A stretch of DNA of 64,000 nt from Rufibacter roseolus (GCF_017916365.1 NZ_JAFMSU010000003.1:186001-250000), one strand, 5' to 3'; shown: positions 51,322 to 61,633, numbered from the stretch's first letter. The notes: a model not told the origin generated them from the sequence alone. Program-made: numbers and translations.

Positions 51322-53616
51322 TTACTTCTTTGGCTTGCTGCTCATGTAGAACGTTAGCTTACCGCCTTTCACCAGGTCTGAGTGGTTCAAAACAGGTTGG
51401 GATAAAGTTTTGCCGTTCAGCTCTACTTTCTGCACGTAGACGTTCTTCTCGCTCTGGTTTTTGGCCTCTATCTGGAAAGTCTTGCCGTTTTCCAGTTGAA
51501 TGGTGGCATCTTTCACGGCCGGGCTTCCCAAAGAATACTGCTCAGAACCAGGTGCTACCGGGTAGAACCCTAGTGAGCTGAACAGGTACCAGGCGCTCAT
51601 CTGGCCGCAGTCATCGTTGCCGCCCAGACCATCGGGGGCTGCCTGGTACTGCTTTTTCAGGATCATGCGCACACGTTCTTGGGTTTTCCAGGGTTGGTTC
51701 GTCCAGTTGTAGAGGTAGGCTACGTGGTGGGCAGGCTCGTTGCCGTGCACGTAGTTGCCTATGATGCCTTCGCGGGTAATGTCCTCGGTGTCTTTGAAAA
51801 ACTCATCCGGTAAGTGCATGGTGAAGAGCGAGTCCAGGTGGGGCACGAATTTGGCGTTGCCACCCATGGTTTGAATCATCTCAGCGGGAGCTTGCGGCAC
51901 GTAAAGGCTGTAGTTCCAGGCGTTGCCTTCAATAAAGCCCTGGTTGTGGGTGCTCAGCACATCAAACTCCTTCTTGAAGGTGCCGTTGCTCAACTTGGGC
52001 CGCATGTACCCGATGCTCTTGTCATACACGTTCTTCCAGTTCTGGGCGCGTTTGCTGAATTCCTGGTAAATGTCCTGACGGTTCAGTTTATGCGCAATCT
52101 GCGCGATGCACCAATCGTCATAAGCGTACTCCAGCGTCTTGGAAACCGAGGAGCTGTTCTTGTCTTCGGGCACGTAGCCCAGTTGCATGTAGAAGTTCAG
52201 GCCATCGTAATACCCTTGGCGGGCGGTGGCCACGCAGGCATCCAGCGCGCGGTTGGCATCGCCGGTGTAGGTGCCTTTCATAATCGCATCTGAGATTACG
52301 GAGACGCTGTGGTAGCCAATCATGCACCAGTTTTCGTTGGCGTGATGCGACCACACGGGCAGCATGTTGTGCACGCTCTGGTCATAGTGCGCCAGCATGG
52401 ACTCCACCATATCGGCGTTGCGTTTGGGTTGCACCACGTTGAACCAGGGGTGCAGGGCGCGGTAGGTATCCCAGAGCGAAAAAGTGGTGTAGTTGGTGAA
52501 GTTCTTCGCTTGGTGGTTGTTCTGGTCCAGGCCGCGGTACTGGCCGTTCACGTCCATGTATGTGGTGGGTCCCAGGAACGTGTGGTACAGTGCGGTGTAG
52601 AAGTTGATGTAGTCGTCTTTGGTGGCGAGGGTGGCGCGCACTTTGCCCAGTTCCTGGTTCCACTGGGCCTGGCTTTCATCTTTCACGCGGTCAAAATCCC
52701 AGTGCGGAATCTCGGCGCGCATGTTGGCGAGGGCGCCCTCGGTACTCACCGGCGAGAGCGCGAATTTCACCTTAATCTTCTCCCCTTCGGTGGTCTTGAA
52801 ATCGAAATAGGCACGGAGCTGTTTGCCGGCCATCTCGGGGAAGTTCTTGCTTTGGTCAAACTTTCGCCAGAAGCCGCGGTACACCTGGGCTTTGCTGTAG
52901 TCTTTGTTGCCGTATTGGGTAAAAGGCTTCGAAAACGACATGGCGAAATACACTGTGCGCGTGCGGGCCCAGCCGTTCGTCTGGCGGTAACCGGTGATGA
53001 GCGTATCGTTTTCTATCCTCAGGAAGGTCCAGGCGTTTTTGTCTTCGTAGTTGTAGATGCCGTGCATCAGGTCCAGGATGATGTGCGCCTCGTCTGATTT
53101 GGGGAACGTGTACTGGTGCATGCCCACGCGGTTCGTGGCAGTGAGCTCCGCCCTGATGTTGTGGTCGTCCAGTTTCACGCTGTAATAAGCGGCTTCTGCG
53201 CGCTCGTTGTTGTGCGAGAATTTGGACCGATAGCCGCTCTCCGGTTTGGCCTCGGTGCCAGGGTTCAGCTGCAGTTTGCCGGTGGTGGGCATGAGGAGGA
53301 AATCGCCGAGGTCTGAGTGGCCGGTGCCGCTGAAGTGCGTGTGGCTGAAGCCCACAATGGTAGGGTCATCGTACTGGTAGCCGGCGCAGTACTTGTACAC
53401 GTCTTTGTTGTAGCCGCCGTTCACCTCGTAGGGAATGGTATCGGTATCGGGCGAGAGCTGCACCATCCCGAAGGGCGCCGTAGCCCCGGGATACGTGTGG
53501 CCCATCTTGTGCGTCCCGATGATGGGGTTCACCCACTGGACCAAATCAAATCTGGGCTTTTGGGCGAAGGCAGTGAACTGGCAGAGCAAAAAAGCCAGAA
53601 GCAAAGGTTTTCTCAT
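51322..53616 (-). CDS. GH92-family alpha-mannosidase, secreted
   Basis: A 764-residue enzyme with a signal peptide (MRKPLLLAFLLCQFTAFAQ). The GH92 signatures are NPIIGTHKMGHTYPGATAPFGMVQLSPDT at the N-terminus, GYQYDDPTIVGFSHTHFSGTGHSDLGDF, and GGNDDCGQMSAWYLFSSLGFYPVAPG near the C-terminus, which holds the calcium and catalytic acidic residues. GH92 enzymes remove mannose from alpha-mannosidic glycans. It is not in a polysaccharide utilisation locus here and is monocistronic. Confidence 0.95.
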   Translation of the reverse strand: MRKPLLLAFLLCQFTAFAQKPRFDLVQWVNPIIGTHKMGHTYPGATAPFGMVQLSPDTDTIPYEVNGGYNKDVYKYCAGYQYDDPTIVGFSHTHFSGTGHSDLGDFLLMPTTGKLQLNPGTEAKPESGYRSKFSHNNERAEAAYYSVKLDDHNIRAELTATNRVGMHQYTFPKSDEAHIILDLMHGIYNYEDKNAWTFLRIENDTLITGYRQTNGWARTRTVYFAMSFSKPFTQYGNKDYSKAQVYRGFWRKFDQSKNFPEMAGKQLRAYFDFKTTEGEKIKVKFALSPVSTEGALANMRAEIPHWDFDRVKDESQAQWNQELGKVRATLATKDDYINFYTALYHTFLGPTTYMDVNGQYRGLDQNNHQAKNFTNYTTFSLWDTYRALHPWFNVVQPKRNADMVESMLAHYDQSVHNMLPVWSHHANENWCMIGYHSVSVISDAIMKGTYTGDANRALDACVATARQGYYDGLNFYMQLGYVPEDKNSSSVSKTLEYAYDDWCIAQIAHKLNRQDIYQEFSKRAQNWKNVYDKSIGYMRPKLSNGTFKKEFDVLSTHNQGFIEGNAWNYSLYVPQAPAEMIQTMGGNAKFVPHLDSLFTMHLPDEFFKDTEDITREGIIGNYVHGNEPAHHVAYLYNWTNQPWKTQERVRMILKKQYQAAPDGLGGNDDCGQMSAWYLFSSLGFYPVAPGSEQYSLGSPAVKDATIQLENGKTFQIEAKNQSEKNVYVQKVELNGKTLSQPVLNHSDLVKGGKLTFYMSSKPKK

Positions 53617-54087
53617 GTTGGTGGCGGAAGTTGCTAAAGCGTTTTAGTACTGATTAGGTTCTCAAAGATAAGGGAGTTTCAGAAAGCGCAAAGCTGTCTT
53701 CCGTTTTAGGCTCGTTTTCTGAAAATCAGCCTTAAAACAGGAAGCGTTTCAGCCCTTTCTATTTCACTCCTCTCCCGCAAGTTTGAGCGCAGCGGTAACT
53801 TGTGGGAACTTTGGTGCCAGTTTGCAACTGGCCTTTCAACATCGGCTTTTGGAAAACGCCAGTTACAAACTGGCTGCCATGTAAAGCCACAAGTTACCGC
53901 TGCACTCAAACTTGCGGCAGGTGGGGGCAAACTTGCGGCAGGTGGATTTTGTTTAAAGGTCATTTCCCAAAAATCAGCCTCTAAACACAACATGCTTTCC
54001 TGCCAGAAACCAGACAAACTGTGCGGGTGGCCCGTAAAATGTGCATCTTTAGGCACCTGAATTCCTCTTACCTGATTCTACGTTTAC
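53617..54087. repeat. gene-free region with a nested inverted-repeat element
   Basis: Arms of 31 nt, 53775-53805 and 53887-53917, pair with one mismatch. Inside are two smaller palindromes (GCCAGTTTGCAACTGGC and GCCAGTTACAAACTGGC), giving a cruciform-like structure. CAAACTTGCGGCAGGTGG is repeated at 53907-53924 and 53928-53945. Two copies of the 36-nt palindrome lie at 53703 and 53951. No transposase. Confidence 0.75.
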
Positions 54088-55458
54088 ATGTCTGCACCTC
54101 ACTTAGAACGCCGCCTGGGGCTGGCACAGGCCACCGCCATTAACATGATTGACATGGTGGGCATTGGGCCGTTTATCACGCTGCCCATGGTCATCGGCAT
54201 GATGAACGGCCCATACTTTCTGTATGCCTGGGTGGCTGGGGCGGTGCTCTCCATTGTGGATGCCATGATCTGGAGTGAGCTAGGGGCGGCCTTCCCGCGG
54301 GCAGGCGGCAGCTATAATTTCCTGAAGGAGGCTTACGGCGAGCGGGGTGCGGGCCGATTTATGAGTTTCCTGTTTGTGTGGCAGACCATGATCCAGGCGC
54401 CGCTGGTGATTGCCTCGGCGGCCATCGGGTTTGCGTCTTATTTCTCGTACCTAGTGCCGTTAACGGACATCACTTCCAAACTGGTGAGCGGGGCGGTGGT
54501 GGTGCTCATTGTGGTGCTGCTCTACCGGAAGATCGAGGCTATTGGCAAGATCAGCGTGCTGCTGTGGGTGGGCGTGCTGCTCACCATGGGCTGGATTATC
54601 CTGGGCGGGCTCACGAGCGGCAATTTCCTGCAGCCTTTGCGAGACATGAACGCGGGCCTTACGGTGAACTACGGCTTTGTGGCGGCCATTGGGTTTGCGA
54701 GCGTGAAGACGGTGTACAGTTACCTGGGCTACTACAATATCTGCCATTTAGGTGCCGAAATCAAAGATCCGGTCAAAAACATCCCGCGCAGCATGTTCTA
54801 TTCCATTGCGGGCATCGCGGCGCTGTACCTGCTCATGAACATCAGTGTGGTGAGCGTGGTGCCGTGGCAGGAAGCGAAGGAAAGTGAGTTTGTGGTAAGC
54901 CTTTTCATCCAGCGCCTTGCCGGGAACACCGCCGCCACCGTGGTTACCATCCTAATTCTGTGGGTGGCCTTCGCCTCGGTTTTCTCTGCTACCTTGGGCT
55001 ACACGCGTATTCCGTACGCGGCCGCGGCCGATGGCGCTTTCTTCAAGGTCTTTGCGCGACTGCATCCCACCAAGCATTTTCCGCACGTCTCTTTGCTGTT
55101 CCTGGGCGCCGTGGCGTTTGTGTTCAGCATGCTGTTCCGGTTGAGCGATGTCATCAGCGCAATCCTGGCCATGCGGATTCTCATTCAGTTTATTGGGCAG
55201 GGCGTGGGCTTGTTGCTGCTGAGGAAAAACCGCCCCAAAGAGGATTTCCCTTACAAGATGCCGCTGTTCCCGCTGCCGGTGATCATTGCCCTGCTCATGT
55301 GGGCGGCCATTCTGCTTTCCACGGGTACCACCATGGTCATCTCGGGGCTTGTGGTGATCTCACTGGGCACGGTGGTGTACTTCATCAAGGCGAAACTGAA
55401 CCGCGAGTGGCCTTTCAGAACCGATATCCCTGAGCAGAGCACAAAGCAACCTTCTTAA
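54088..55458 (+). CDS. APC-family amino acid permease
   Basis: A 456-residue membrane transporter with 12 predicted helices. The first helix carries the APC motif MIDMVGIGPFITLPMVIGM (Gly-x-Gly unwound region), and GGSYNFLKEAYGERGAGRFMSF follows in helices 2-3. Substrates are probably amino acids or polyamines driven by a proton or antiport gradient. Monocistronic. Confidence 0.92.
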   Translation: MSAPHLERRLGLAQATAINMIDMVGIGPFITLPMVIGMMNGPYFLYAWVAGAVLSIVDAMIWSELGAAFPRAGGSYNFLKEAYGERGAGRFMSFLFVWQTMIQAPLVIASAAIGFASYFSYLVPLTDITSKLVSGAVVVLIVVLLYRKIEAIGKISVLLWVGVLLTMGWIILGGLTSGNFLQPLRDMNAGLTVNYGFVAAIGFASVKTVYSYLGYYNICHLGAEIKDPVKNIPRSMFYSIAGIAALYLLMNISVVSVVPWQEAKESEFVVSLFIQRLAGNTAATVVTILILWVAFASVFSATLGYTRIPYAAAADGAFFKVFARLHPTKHFPHVSLLFLGAVAFVFSMLFRLSDVISAILAMRILIQFIGQGVGLLLLRKNRPKEDFPYKMPLFPLPVIIALLMWAAILLSTGTTMVISGLVVISLGTVVYFIKAKLNREWPFRTDIPEQSTKQPS

Positions 55459-55535
55459 TCGGGATTTCGGTTGGCCAAATTGGCACCAAGGGCGTACACA
55501 AGATTTTCTAATTTCAAGCTTAAAACAGCACTGTT

Positions 55536-56519
55536 ATGGTTTATAGAGGATTAGGTAACACCGGAGAAAGATTGTCGGCAATCGGGTTGGGTTGCATGGG
55601 CATGAGCCAGGCCTACGGAACCCGCGATGATGACGAATCAATTGCCACCCTGCACCGGGCGCTGGAACTGGGCATCAACTTCTGGGACACCGCCGATGTC
55701 TATGGTCCGCACCACAACGAGAAGCTCATTTCCAAAGTGCTGGTGCCCAACCGCGACAAGGTATTCATCGCCACCAAATTCGGGTTCCGGAACCACGAAG
55801 ATGGCAGCACCACCTTTGACGGCTCGCCGGCCTACATGCGCACCGCCGTGGAAGGCAGCCTCAAACGCCTGAAGGTAGACGTCATTGACCTATACTACGC
55901 CCACCGGGTGGACCCCAACGTGCCCGTGGAGGAAATGGTAGGCGCCATGGCCGAACTGGTGCAGGCCGGGAAAGTGCGCTACCTGGGATTGTCCGAAGCC
56001 TCGTCGACCTCCATCCGGAAGGCGCATGCGGTACACCCCATCGCGGCCGTGCAGTCTGAGTACTCGCTCCTCACCCGCGACGCTGAGCAGGAGATCATCC
56101 CGCTGTGCCAGGAACTGGATATTGCGTTTGTACCCTTCAGTCCGTTGGTACGCGGCCTGGTGACCAATACCGTGGATGTGGGAAGCCTTCCCGAGGGTGA
56201 CATGCGCAAGTCCCTGCCCCGCTTCAAGAACCAGGACAACTGGGACAACAACCAGAAACTGGCCCAAGCCTTTGCGGAATTCGCAGCGGGCAAGAACTGT
56301 ACCCCGGCCCAACTGGCGCTGGCCTGGGTCCTGGCGCAAAGCGAGGCCATCATCCCTATCCCTGGCACCAAGCGCAGAAAATACCTGGAGGAAAACGCCG
56401 CCGCCGTAGATGTGCAACTCACCATTTCAGACATCAAAGCCCTGGAAGACCTCCTGAAACAGTACCCGCACGTGGGCGAACGCTACAACCCAGAGCAGTA
56501 CCGCTTGGTGAACAATTGA
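55536..56519 (+). CDS. aldo/keto reductase
   Basis: A 327-residue NADPH-dependent (alpha/beta)8 barrel. The family start [12 protein letters not shown] is followed by the catalytic Asp/Tyr in [11 protein letters not shown], Lys in [10 protein letters not shown] and His in [11 protein letters not shown]. Cofactor contacts lie near LGLSEASS and [15 protein letters not shown]. It resembles AKR13-type enzymes that reduce aldehydes. Followed by a hairpin terminator. Confidence 0.92.
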   Translation: MVYRGLGNTGERLSAIGLGCMGMSQAYGTRDDDESIATLHRALELGINFWDTADVYGPHHNEKLISKVLVPNRDKVFIATKFGFRNHEDGSTTFDGSPAYMRTAVEGSLKRLKVDVIDLYYAHRVDPNVPVEEMVGAMAELVQAGKVRYLGLSEASSTSIRKAHAVHPIAAVQSEYSLLTRDAEQEIIPLCQELDIAFVPFSPLVRGLVTNTVDVGSLPEGDMRKSLPRFKNQDNWDNNQKLAQAFAEFAAGKNCTPAQLALAWVLAQSEAIIPIPGTKRRKYLEENAAAVDVQLTISDIKALEDLLKQYPHVGERYNPEQYRLVNN

Positions 56520-56557
56520 TGGTTTAGGGAATGGAACCCGGCAGGCAGTTCCTAAGA

Positions 56558-56595
56558 GAAGATTCTCCCCATGAGGGAAGAATCTTCAAAAAAGC
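56558..56595 (+). terminator. hairpin after the aldo/keto reductase gene
   Basis: GAAGATTCT (56558-56566) pairs with AGAATCTTC (56579-56587) with an inner CCC/GGG, but an A run rather than T follows, so termination on the plus strand is uncertain; the minus strand reads TTTTTTG. Confidence 0.5.
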
Positions 56596-56657
56596 ATTTG
56601 GGCTTTGGTGCTGCTTTGGGCCCAATTTATCCAAAACAGGCCTAAAGCAAACATCAA

Positions 56658-57608
56658 TTACGGCACCACTACTATTTTACCGGTGGTGTGGTGGTTGGCA
56701 ATCTTCTGCAGTGCCTCCCCAGCCTGGTCCAGGGAATAGGTTTCGCTCACATGTACTTTCAGGTGCCCGGCATCAGCTAGTTCCCGAAGGTGCTCCAGTT
56801 GGGCGGAGTTGGGTTCCACGAAGAGGTACTGGAAATCAATGCTCTTGTCCAGGTTTTCGCCCCTGTTCAGGATGGAAACCAGCTTGCCGCCGGGTTTCAG
56901 AGCGATGAGACTTTGTTGAAGAGTGTCGCCGCTAGCGGCATCAAAGATGAGGTCCACCCCGTCTGGGAAGAGTTCTTTCACGGCTTCTCCTACGTGCGTG
57001 CCATTATAATTGATGGTATGGTCGGCGCCAAGTTCCTGCATGAACGGGTGGTTTTTCTGGCTGGCTACGCCAATGACGGTGGCGCCTTTCCACTTGGCCA
57101 GTTGAATACCCAGGTTCCCGATTCCGCCGGAGGCGCCCAGGATGAGCACAGTCTGTCCAGCCTGCAGGTTTCCGGCGTCAAACATGGATTGGTAAGCCGT
57201 TAACCCCACCAGCGGAATCCCGGCGGCTTCCTCAAAACTCAGGCTTTTGGGTTTGCGAGCCAGGTAACTCTCGGGTATCACGATGTACTCCGCGAAGGTA
57301 CCCTGCTGCACCACGGGCCGCCGGGCGTAGGCGTACACCTCATCACCCACGTTGAACCGGCGGGCACTGTATGCGCGGTCTTCCACCACGCCGGCCACAT
57401 CCCAACCCGGGATAGCCGGAAATTGCACGGGTAAAAAACTGCTCAGCCAGCCGGCCATCACGGCGTTGTCAACGGGGTTCACAGCGGCGGCCTTTACGCG
57501 CACCAGCACTTCGCCCTCTTTTAACTCTGGTATTTCCAATTCTTCTACTTTTATTTTTTCGGGGCCGCCAAACGCCTCGTAGAATGCCGCCTTCATTTGT
57601 CTTGCCAT
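56658..57608 (-). CDS. zinc-free quinone oxidoreductase-like MDR enzyme
   Basis: A 316-residue medium-chain dehydrogenase/reductase. The N-terminal half has AVNPVDNAVMAGW and GWDVAGVVE; the Rossmann motif is GASGGIGNLGIQLAK. It lacks the catalytic zinc cysteine/histidine set, as in quinone oxidoreductases. Two in-frame Met codons (57608 and 57596) are possible starts; the family usually begins MKAAFYEAFG. Role probably in reducing quinones or enones. Confidence 0.9.
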   Translation of the reverse strand: MARQMKAAFYEAFGGPEKIKVEELEIPELKEGEVLVRVKAAAVNPVDNAVMAGWLSSFLPVQFPAIPGWDVAGVVEDRAYSARRFNVGDEVYAYARRPVVQQGTFAEYIVIPESYLARKPKSLSFEEAAGIPLVGLTAYQSMFDAGNLQAGQTVLILGASGGIGNLGIQLAKWKGATVIGVASQKNHPFMQELGADHTINYNGTHVGEAVKELFPDGVDLIFDAASGDTLQQSLIALKPGGKLVSILNRGENLDKSIDFQYLFVEPNSAQLEHLRELADAGHLKVHVSETYSLDQAGEALQKIANHHTTGKIVVVP

Positions 57609-57781
57609 GGCACTTTAGGTTAATTTTCACACAAATACAAACTGTGTTTTACTCCTGAAAGGCCAACTTGTTCCCGCAAAAGAAGAATCTGGCCCTAGTG
57701 GCCGAGGACTTATACGGTCTGTTTTAAGCGCATTTTCCCAAAAACTGCCTATAAATAAGCCGCAGTTAGGCAAAACCTGCC

Positions 57782-57813
57782 TTGTCTGTAGTCCGTTCAG
57801 TTTATTACCTTTA
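57782..57813 (+). promoter_or_regulatory. promoter of pepD
   Basis: A TTG (57782-57784) and TACCTTTA (57806-57813) are spaced by 21 bases; the last base departs from TAnnTTTG. Confidence 0.5.
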
Positions 57814-57891
57814 CCCTACAGACAAGAACCCCAACCTCTACCCGCCGAAGCTTCCATACTTCCCTCGGGGATAATCATCAATGATTAATTT

Positions 57892-59355
57892 ATGAGCACC
57901 CAGATAGAATCTTTAGAACCTAAAGCCCTGTGGCAGCATTTTGCGGCGCTGAACGCCGTTCCCCGTCCGTCAAAAAAAGAAGAGCGTGTGATCAAGTTCA
58001 TCCAAGACTTCGGGAACAGCCAGGGATTTGACACCATCACCGATGAGGTAGGCAACGTCATCATCCGTAAACCGGCCTCGCCGGGCATGGAAGACCGCCA
58101 GACCGTGGTGTTGCAAAGCCATCTGGACATGGTGCACCAGAAAAACGCTGATACAGAGTTTGATTTCAACAGCCAGGGCATTGACATGTACGTAGACGGC
58201 GATTGGGTCAAAGCCAAAGGCACCACCCTGGGTGCCGATAACGGCATTGGGGTTGCCACGCTCATGGCGCTGCTTACTTCCAGGAATATTGCACACCCGC
58301 CGCTGGAATGCTTGTTCACCATTGACGAGGAAACTGGCATGACCGGCGCCATGGGCCTGAAGGGCGGACTGCTCACCGGCTCTATCCTGCTCAACCTGGA
58401 CACCGAGGATGATCGCGAACTCACCATCGGCTGCGCGGGCGGGGTGGATGTAACTGCCACCGGCTCTTACAACGAGGAGCACATTCCGTTTGACTTCGCG
58501 GCGTACCGCATCAGCATCACAGGCCTTACCGGCGGCCACTCGGGTATGGACATCCACCTGGGCCGTGGCAACGCCAATAAATTGATGAACCGCATTTTGT
58601 ACCAGGCGGCGGCTAAATTCAACGCCCGGGTATACAGCATTGACGGCGGAAGCCTGCGTAACGCCATCCCCCGCGAGTCATTCTCCGAGGTGGCCGTACC
58701 AGAAGCCAAAGCCGAGGTTTTTGAGCAGTTTATTTTAAAACAGGCCGAAATCCTGCAGGAAGAATACACCCTTACTGATCCTAACCTGCTGGTTCAGGCC
58801 GAGCCTATTGACCTGCCCTCTTTCGCAATTTCCTACGATTTCCAGAACCAGTTGCTCCGCGCACTGTACGCCTGCCCCAACGGCATTTACCGCATGAGTC
58901 CGGCTATACAGGGTTTGGTGCAGACCTCCAATAACCTGGCCCGCGTGCTGGTAAAAGACGGTTCGTACTCTATCCAGTGCCTCACCCGTTCCTCTGTGGA
59001 CACCGAGAAAACCGACTTGGCACAGGCCATCCAGAGCACCTTTGAACTGGCCGGCGCCAGCGTAACCCAGAAGGGCTCTTACCCCGGCTGGACCCCTAAC
59101 CCCGAGGCCACCATTGTGAAGACCATGACCCACCTGTACCAGGAGCTGTTCCAGGAGCAACCCCACGTGAACGCCTGCCACGCCGGCCTGGAATGCGGTA
59201 TCCTAGGCACCCATTACCCACAAATGGAAATGATCTCCTTCGGCCCCAACATCACCGGCGCCCACTCCCCCGACGAGAAAGTCCAGATCAGCTCCGTACA
59301 GAAATACTGGCGTTTCCTGCTGGAGACTCTGAAGCAAATACCGGTGAAGGCGTAA
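57892..59355 (+). CDS. pepD: aminoacyl-histidine dipeptidase (PepD), M20 family
   Basis: A 487-residue cytosolic zinc dipeptidase. The di-zinc ligands and general base are visible: His in LQSHLDMVHQ, Asp in LGADNGIGVA, Glu-Glu in TIDEETGMTGAMGL, Asp in NLDTEDD, and a His in CHAGLECG near the C-terminus. The lid domain has LTGGHSGMDIHLGRGNAN. It hydrolyses Xaa-His dipeptides. Monocistronic. Confidence 0.95.
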   Translation: MSTQIESLEPKALWQHFAALNAVPRPSKKEERVIKFIQDFGNSQGFDTITDEVGNVIIRKPASPGMEDRQTVVLQSHLDMVHQKNADTEFDFNSQGIDMYVDGDWVKAKGTTLGADNGIGVATLMALLTSRNIAHPPLECLFTIDEETGMTGAMGLKGGLLTGSILLNLDTEDDRELTIGCAGGVDVTATGSYNEEHIPFDFAAYRISITGLTGGHSGMDIHLGRGNANKLMNRILYQAAAKFNARVYSIDGGSLRNAIPRESFSEVAVPEAKAEVFEQFILKQAEILQEEYTLTDPNLLVQAEPIDLPSFAISYDFQNQLLRALYACPNGIYRMSPAIQGLVQTSNNLARVLVKDGSYSIQCLTRSSVDTEKTDLAQAIQSTFELAGASVTQKGSYPGWTPNPEATIVKTMTHLYQELFQEQPHVNACHAGLECGILGTHYPQMEMISFGPNITGAHSPDEKVQISSVQKYWRFLLETLKQIPVKA

Positions 59356-59982
59356 GTTCTTTGCACCACCCCGCTCTCCGGGCACCCCTCCTAAATCAGG
59401 AGGGGAGTTTTTGCCTCTATTCCGCGCTCCAATGACCTCGTAGCGTCCGGAAGACCTGCGAGTGTCTACGTTGATGGCTCTGGAACACCCGTGACCGGCA
59501 GGTGTAAACACCCTTCATCAGAGCTGCGCTCGCTGCCTCAAACTCTTGTTTGGGCAATCCTTAAGGGGAGAATCTCTTCAGCAATGGGTGATGACGCAAT
59601 TTATTGCATCTCTACAAGGGAGACCGTCCTGTGCAGAGAAGACCTCACAGGTTTTGAAAACCTGTGAGGTCTGGGGCGTTTCAGCTGGGGCATTCCCTAT
59701 TCCAGCCTTTCGGTGGAGCGCCTTGTCAGGTCCGGTGCCGAAGGCATTGCGACCGCCAGGGAGCAAAGGAAGCTGGCGTAGCGCGAGGCCGGAAGGCGGG
59801 GCCTCGCGGCCGTGAGCGCACGGAGCCCAGCAATGCAACAATTCAGTTTATGAACCCACGCAAACAGCGGCGCCACGCCAGCACAAACAGACTACGCGTA
59901 TAAGAAAGGCAAAAGCCCCTGCATCAACCTTCCGTAAACAAAACATCAATCTACTATCACTTCAGCATCGTTTACAAACCCC
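59356..59982. other. gene-free region rich in dispersed repeats
   Basis: Bases 59437-59465 repeat (inverted) the segment at 3281-3309. Bases 59500-59575 resemble the centre of the element at 14395-14455. A perfect 16-bp palindrome with CCTCACAGG arms lies at 59640-59672, related to 42510-42540. The GC-rich stretch 59700-59850 holds short open frames but no recognisable protein. Confidence 0.6.
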
Positions 59983-61038
59983 ATGTCCACACCTGACCAC
60001 CTCCCCCAATTCACCCCGCAGGAAAAAGTCTCCCTCTCCCAGCTGCAGCAACAGTTTAACGCCAGCATCCAGACCATTGACCAACTGAAAGCCCAGTTGG
60101 CAGAAAGGGCCAGGATTACAGAAGTGGCGCGGGCGCGGGTGCAGAAAGAGATTCAGCCCTTGATGCGGGAAATGGTGCAGCGGCGGGTGGCTTTGGTGCA
60201 GTTGCTGGACGAGGCATACCACCAGGAGAATTTTCCGCAGCTGGAAAAGGAAAAGCTGGCCACCTTTATTATAGAACAGGCTTCTACGCTGGTACACCAC
60301 TATGACGCGCAGGAGTTGGCCGAGTTGCTGCAGCGTTACACCACACCCATAACTACCCCAGAGAAAGACGCCAACGTCACCCAAGCAGAAACCCAGAACC
60401 TGCTTAAGAATGTGCTGGGGCTGGACGTGAACCTGGAGGACCTTTCCAACCTGGAGGCGTTCCAGGCCCGGCTAGACCAGCAGATGCAGGAAGAGCAGGA
60501 AAGACGCGAGGCCCAGCGCAGCCATCGGCAGAAATCAAAGGCGCAGCAGGCCAAGGAAGCCAAGCTGAAGGCGCAATTGGAAAGTATCAGCAAGGCCAGC
60601 CGCCGCCTGTATACTACCTTGGCCAAACTGCTTCACCCAGACCGGGAACGCGATGCCGCCGCCCGCGTCTGGAAAGAAGAGGCCATGAAAAAGGTGACCA
60701 TCGCCTACCACCAGGATGATTTCTTTGAACTGCTGCGGCTGCAGATGGAATTCATGCACGAGCAGGAACAATTGCTGGCCCAGGTTCCCGAAGACCAACT
60801 CACCTATTACGTGCACCTGCTGCAGGAGCAGATTCAGGAGATGGAAGACGAGCACAGCAACTACTACATGGGGGCAGACGCGCAGCTCTACAAAGAGTTC
60901 GGCGGTACGCCCAAGCAGATGGAGGCCAAGTTCAGGAGTGCCAAAAAGGGACTTCGGGAAGAAATCCAGCACCTTGACTACGCCCTCACAGATTTCAAGT
61001 CTCCGGCCTCATTACGGGAGTTTCTGAAAGGATTGTAG
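59983..61038 (+). CDS. J-domain-like coiled-coil protein
   Basis: A 351-residue cytoplasmic protein. Glu/Gln-rich helices (residues 1-200) contain probable coiled coils (QMQEEQERREAQRSHRQK). At about residues 205-255, LYTTLAKLLHPDRERD followed by EEAMKKVTIAYHQDDFFELLRL resembles DnaJ helices II and III around the HPD motif. It lies in the middle of the protein instead of the N-terminus, and helix I is not obvious. No DnaK gene is adjacent. It may recruit Hsp70 to a bound client; function otherwise unknown. Confidence 0.7.
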   Translation: MSTPDHLPQFTPQEKVSLSQLQQQFNASIQTIDQLKAQLAERARITEVARARVQKEIQPLMREMVQRRVALVQLLDEAYHQENFPQLEKEKLATFIIEQASTLVHHYDAQELAELLQRYTTPITTPEKDANVTQAETQNLLKNVLGLDVNLEDLSNLEAFQARLDQQMQEEQERREAQRSHRQKSKAQQAKEAKLKAQLESISKASRRLYTTLAKLLHPDRERDAAARVWKEEAMKKVTIAYHQDDFFELLRLQMEFMHEQEQLLAQVPEDQLTYYVHLLQEQIQEMEDEHSNYYMGADAQLYKEFGGTPKQMEAKFRSAKKGLREEIQHLDYALTDFKSPASLREFLKGL

Positions 61039-61213
61039 CAAAATTCTCCTGAAACAATCCAAACCCAAGTTCTTCTGTTTCGAGGCTATTTTCAGAAAAG
61101 CACCTCAAAAGGAGCCATCATCAACCTATATTAAGGTAGCTACATCAACCCTGACCTGGTAATTCGCGTATATACTTACATACCTATATGTAACCATTTA
61201 AATACTGAGGACC

Positions 61214-61405
61214 ATGCACGAAGCTGAATATAGAACCCGAGGTAACTGGAATGAGGTCAAAGGTAAAATGAAACAAGCCTATGGCGATCTTTCCGATGAC
61301 GATCTCACTTATGACGAAGGTCAGGAAGATGAGTGGCTGGGCAAGCTCCAGCAAAAGATAGGGAAAGCCAAACATGAGCTTAAATCATGGATTGACTCTC
61401 TCTAA
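61214..61405 (+). CDS. CsbD-family stress protein
   Basis: A 63-residue soluble protein matching the CsbD family: RGNWNEVKGKMKQAYGDLSDDDL, then EDEWLGKLQQKIGKAKHEL. CsbD proteins are general-stress induced in many bacteria; the molecular role is unknown. It stands alone, followed by a hairpin-like GC stretch and a palindrome copy. Confidence 0.92.
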   Translation: MHEAEYRTRGNWNEVKGKMKQAYGDLSDDDLTYDEGQEDEWLGKLQQKIGKAKHELKSWIDSL

Positions 61406-61633
61406 ACATTGCAGCAATGTAAAAAGTCCCTTGCTCGGCCTGTCCGGTAGAGCGGGGATTTTGCGTTTACAGGCATAGCTGATTTCTCTTTTATGTCCCT
61501 TTTCGCAAAACAAGGCCTTAAACGCTTGGACCAGGAAATAGGCAAAAATTTACCTCACTCCCTACCTCTGGTCCGTTCCAATTTCATAGTGATTTTAAGG
61601 GTAAGAAGCTTATCATTTTGCGGTAGATTCCAG

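Noticed and set aside
52309..53097. 262-codon open frame antisense to the GH92 gene
   Set aside because: It is the mirror of a clear GH92 gene with strong motifs; its protein is Val/His/Gly-rich nonsense typical of antisense frames in GC-rich DNA.
59664..59903. 79-codon frame in the GC-rich repeat region
   Set aside because: Arg/Gly/Pro-rich, no motif, overlaps repeat sequence shared with other intergenic regions.
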